Assembly: GCA_964587515.1 (NCBI GenBank) | Contig: CAZPMO010000021.1 | Location: 1 to 41,289 of the forward strand | Length of the DNA: 41,289 nucleotides | DNA from: CAZPMO01 sp964587515 | GTDB lineage: Bacteria; Pseudomonadota; Alphaproteobacteria; MPNO01 | Direction of reading: 5' to 3' | Shown: positions 40,445 to 41,289 of the stretch, one piece after another | Position numbering within the stretch: position 1 is the stretch's first letter | Layout of the letters: every line of letters starts with the position of its first letter | Notes under the pieces: generated by a model | The model's input: the letters and a program-made list of their open reading frames with translations, nothing else | Database searches by the model: none | What the model was told of the DNA's origin: nothing | Program-made: the position numbers and the translations under genes

Positions 40445-41253
40445 TAGCGGTCGCGGGCCATGTCCATCAGGGGTTTCTGCTGACCGCCGTCGATCTCGAT
40501 CATGGTGCCGTTGACGAAATGGGCGAGGTCGGAGGCGAGATAGGCGACCAGGTTGGCCACCTCGTCGACCTCGGCGATACGGCCGAGCGGGATCGAGCGC
40601 GGCGCGAGCTTGTCGGCCTCGTCCACCGAGATGCTCATGTCCCGCGCCATGGCGCGCACCAGCCCGTCCCAGCGCTCGGTGCGCACCGGCCCCGGGTTCA
40701 CCGCCACGAAACTGATATTGTCCTTGCCGTAGCGCCCGGCCATGGACATGGTGAAATTCTGGCCCGCCGCGTTGGCGGCGCCGGGCGCGATCTCCCAATA
40801 GGAATGCTTGATCCCGTCATTGCCGATCAGATTGACCACGCGGCCATGTCCCTGGCGCTGCATATGCGGCAGGGCGGCGCGGGTACAGCGCACATACCCC
40901 ATGAATTTCAAGCCGATGGCGACATCCCATTCCTCGTCGCTCAAGGTCTCGATAACGCCGCCGGGCGCCGAGCCGGCGTTGTTGACCAGGATATCGACCC
41001 GCCCGAAATGCCCGACCGCCTGTTCGACGAAGGCGTCGGCGTCGCGGGTCGTCATGAGATCGGCGGCGATGGGCAGCACCTCGTTGCCGGTGGCGCCGGA
41101 AATCTCGTCGGCCGCGGCGCGCAGCTCATCCATGGTGCGCGAGCACATGGCGATCTTGCAGCCTTCTTGCGACAGCACCCGGGCGATTCCCTTGCCGATG
41201 CCCTTGCTGCCGCCGGTGACCAGGGCGACCTTGCCCGCCAAATTCAGATCCAT
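40444..41253 (-). CDS. SDR-family protein lacking the catalytic tetrad
   Basis: 269 aa. Short-chain dehydrogenase fold with intact cofactor motif TGGSKGIGKGIA and NNAG, and PGPVRTERW after the active site. Aligned by equal spacing to FabG, the active-site Ser, Tyr and Lys positions are Gly, Pro and Asn (in LIGNDGIKHSYW... and APGAANAAG). It therefore may bind NAD(P) without the normal reduction chemistry, or use another mechanism. GGGGAGGAAGG precedes the ATG. The gene stands alone, running toward the PEP-CTERM gene 2 control region. Confidence 0.88.
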   Translation of the reverse strand: MDLNLAGKVALVTGGSKGIGKGIARVLSQEGCKIAMCSRTMDELRAAADEISGATGNEVLPIAADLMTTRDADAFVEQAVGHFGRVDILVNNAGSAPGGVIETLSDEEWDVAIGLKFMGYVRCTRAALPHMQRQGHGRVVNLIGNDGIKHSYWEIAPGAANAAGQNFTMSMAGRYGKDNISFVAVNPGPVRTERWDGLVRAMARDMSISVDEADKLAPRSIPLGRIAEVDEVANLVAYLASDLAHFVNGTMIEIDGGQQKPLMDMARDR

Positions 41254-41289
41254 GAACCTTCCTCCCCTTCGCGCGTTGCGTCCAAAGCG

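Overview
The window is chromosomal DNA from a GC-rich alphaproteobacterium. The gene set (indolepyruvate ferredoxin oxidoreductase, TAXI-type TRAP transporter, saccharopine-route lysine catabolism, bactofilin, PEP-CTERM proteins, many flavin and quinone oxidoreductases) suggests a free-living, metabolically broad Rhodospirillales-like organism. This placement is inferred from gene content only. No rRNA, tRNA or CRISPR array was seen.

Layout. 1-3.8 kb is an accessory patch that is visibly AT-richer from about 1.66 kb. It holds the right-end relic of one IS3-type element, an intact IS3-family element, a Ser/Thr kinase gene whose 5' end is cut off at the IS, a PP2C phosphatase translationally coupled to the kinase, and a decayed ORF. 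3.65-5.1 kb holds a small membrane protein gene behind a sigma-54 promoter and a Lys/Ala-rich repeat protein. 5.1-9.8 kb: ATP sulfurylase, a DHA2-type MFS exporter and a large lipoprotein. 9.8-14.6 kb: two zinc-less quinone oxidoreductases and a two-gene lysine-degradation operon (saccharopine dehydrogenase, aminoadipate-semialdehyde dehydrogenase). 14.8-17.1 kb: a heparinase II/III-like gene with one frameshift. 17.1-24.6 kb: iorA-iorB divergent from a TAXI binding protein, fused TRAP permease and bicupin. 24.6-29.9 kb: flagellin-like protein, MetE-like protein, truncated globin next to a PAS-adenylate cyclase, bactofilin and cupin. 29.9-36 kb: uvrB with an upstream MntA-HepT toxin-antitoxin pair, aspartate aminotransferase, PaiB and an LLM flavin oxidoreductase. 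36-41.3 kb: two PEP-CTERM genes in inverted orientation flanking an EF-G-like GTPase gene, then an SDR protein.

The most notable signal is regulatory. Both PEP-CTERM genes, and a third, unrelated small membrane-protein gene 32 kb away, have a near-perfect sigma-54 -24/-12 promoter. Each promoter is preceded by two copies of a 17-bp motif (consensus TGTAAAATNNTCCGACA) whose centres are 43-44 bp apart. The nearer copy lies 75, 75 and 64 bp from the -24 element. This looks like a sigma-54/enhancer-binding-protein regulon of the PrsK/PrsR type, with an undescribed member at 3.65-4.14 kb.

Other points worth a second look: a 218-bp stretch of complete identity inside the inverted PEP-CTERM duplication (gene conversion), a globin-adenylate cyclase gene pair, a flagellin D1-like protein with a long non-flagellin C-terminus, and an SDR that has lost its catalytic Ser, Tyr and Lys.
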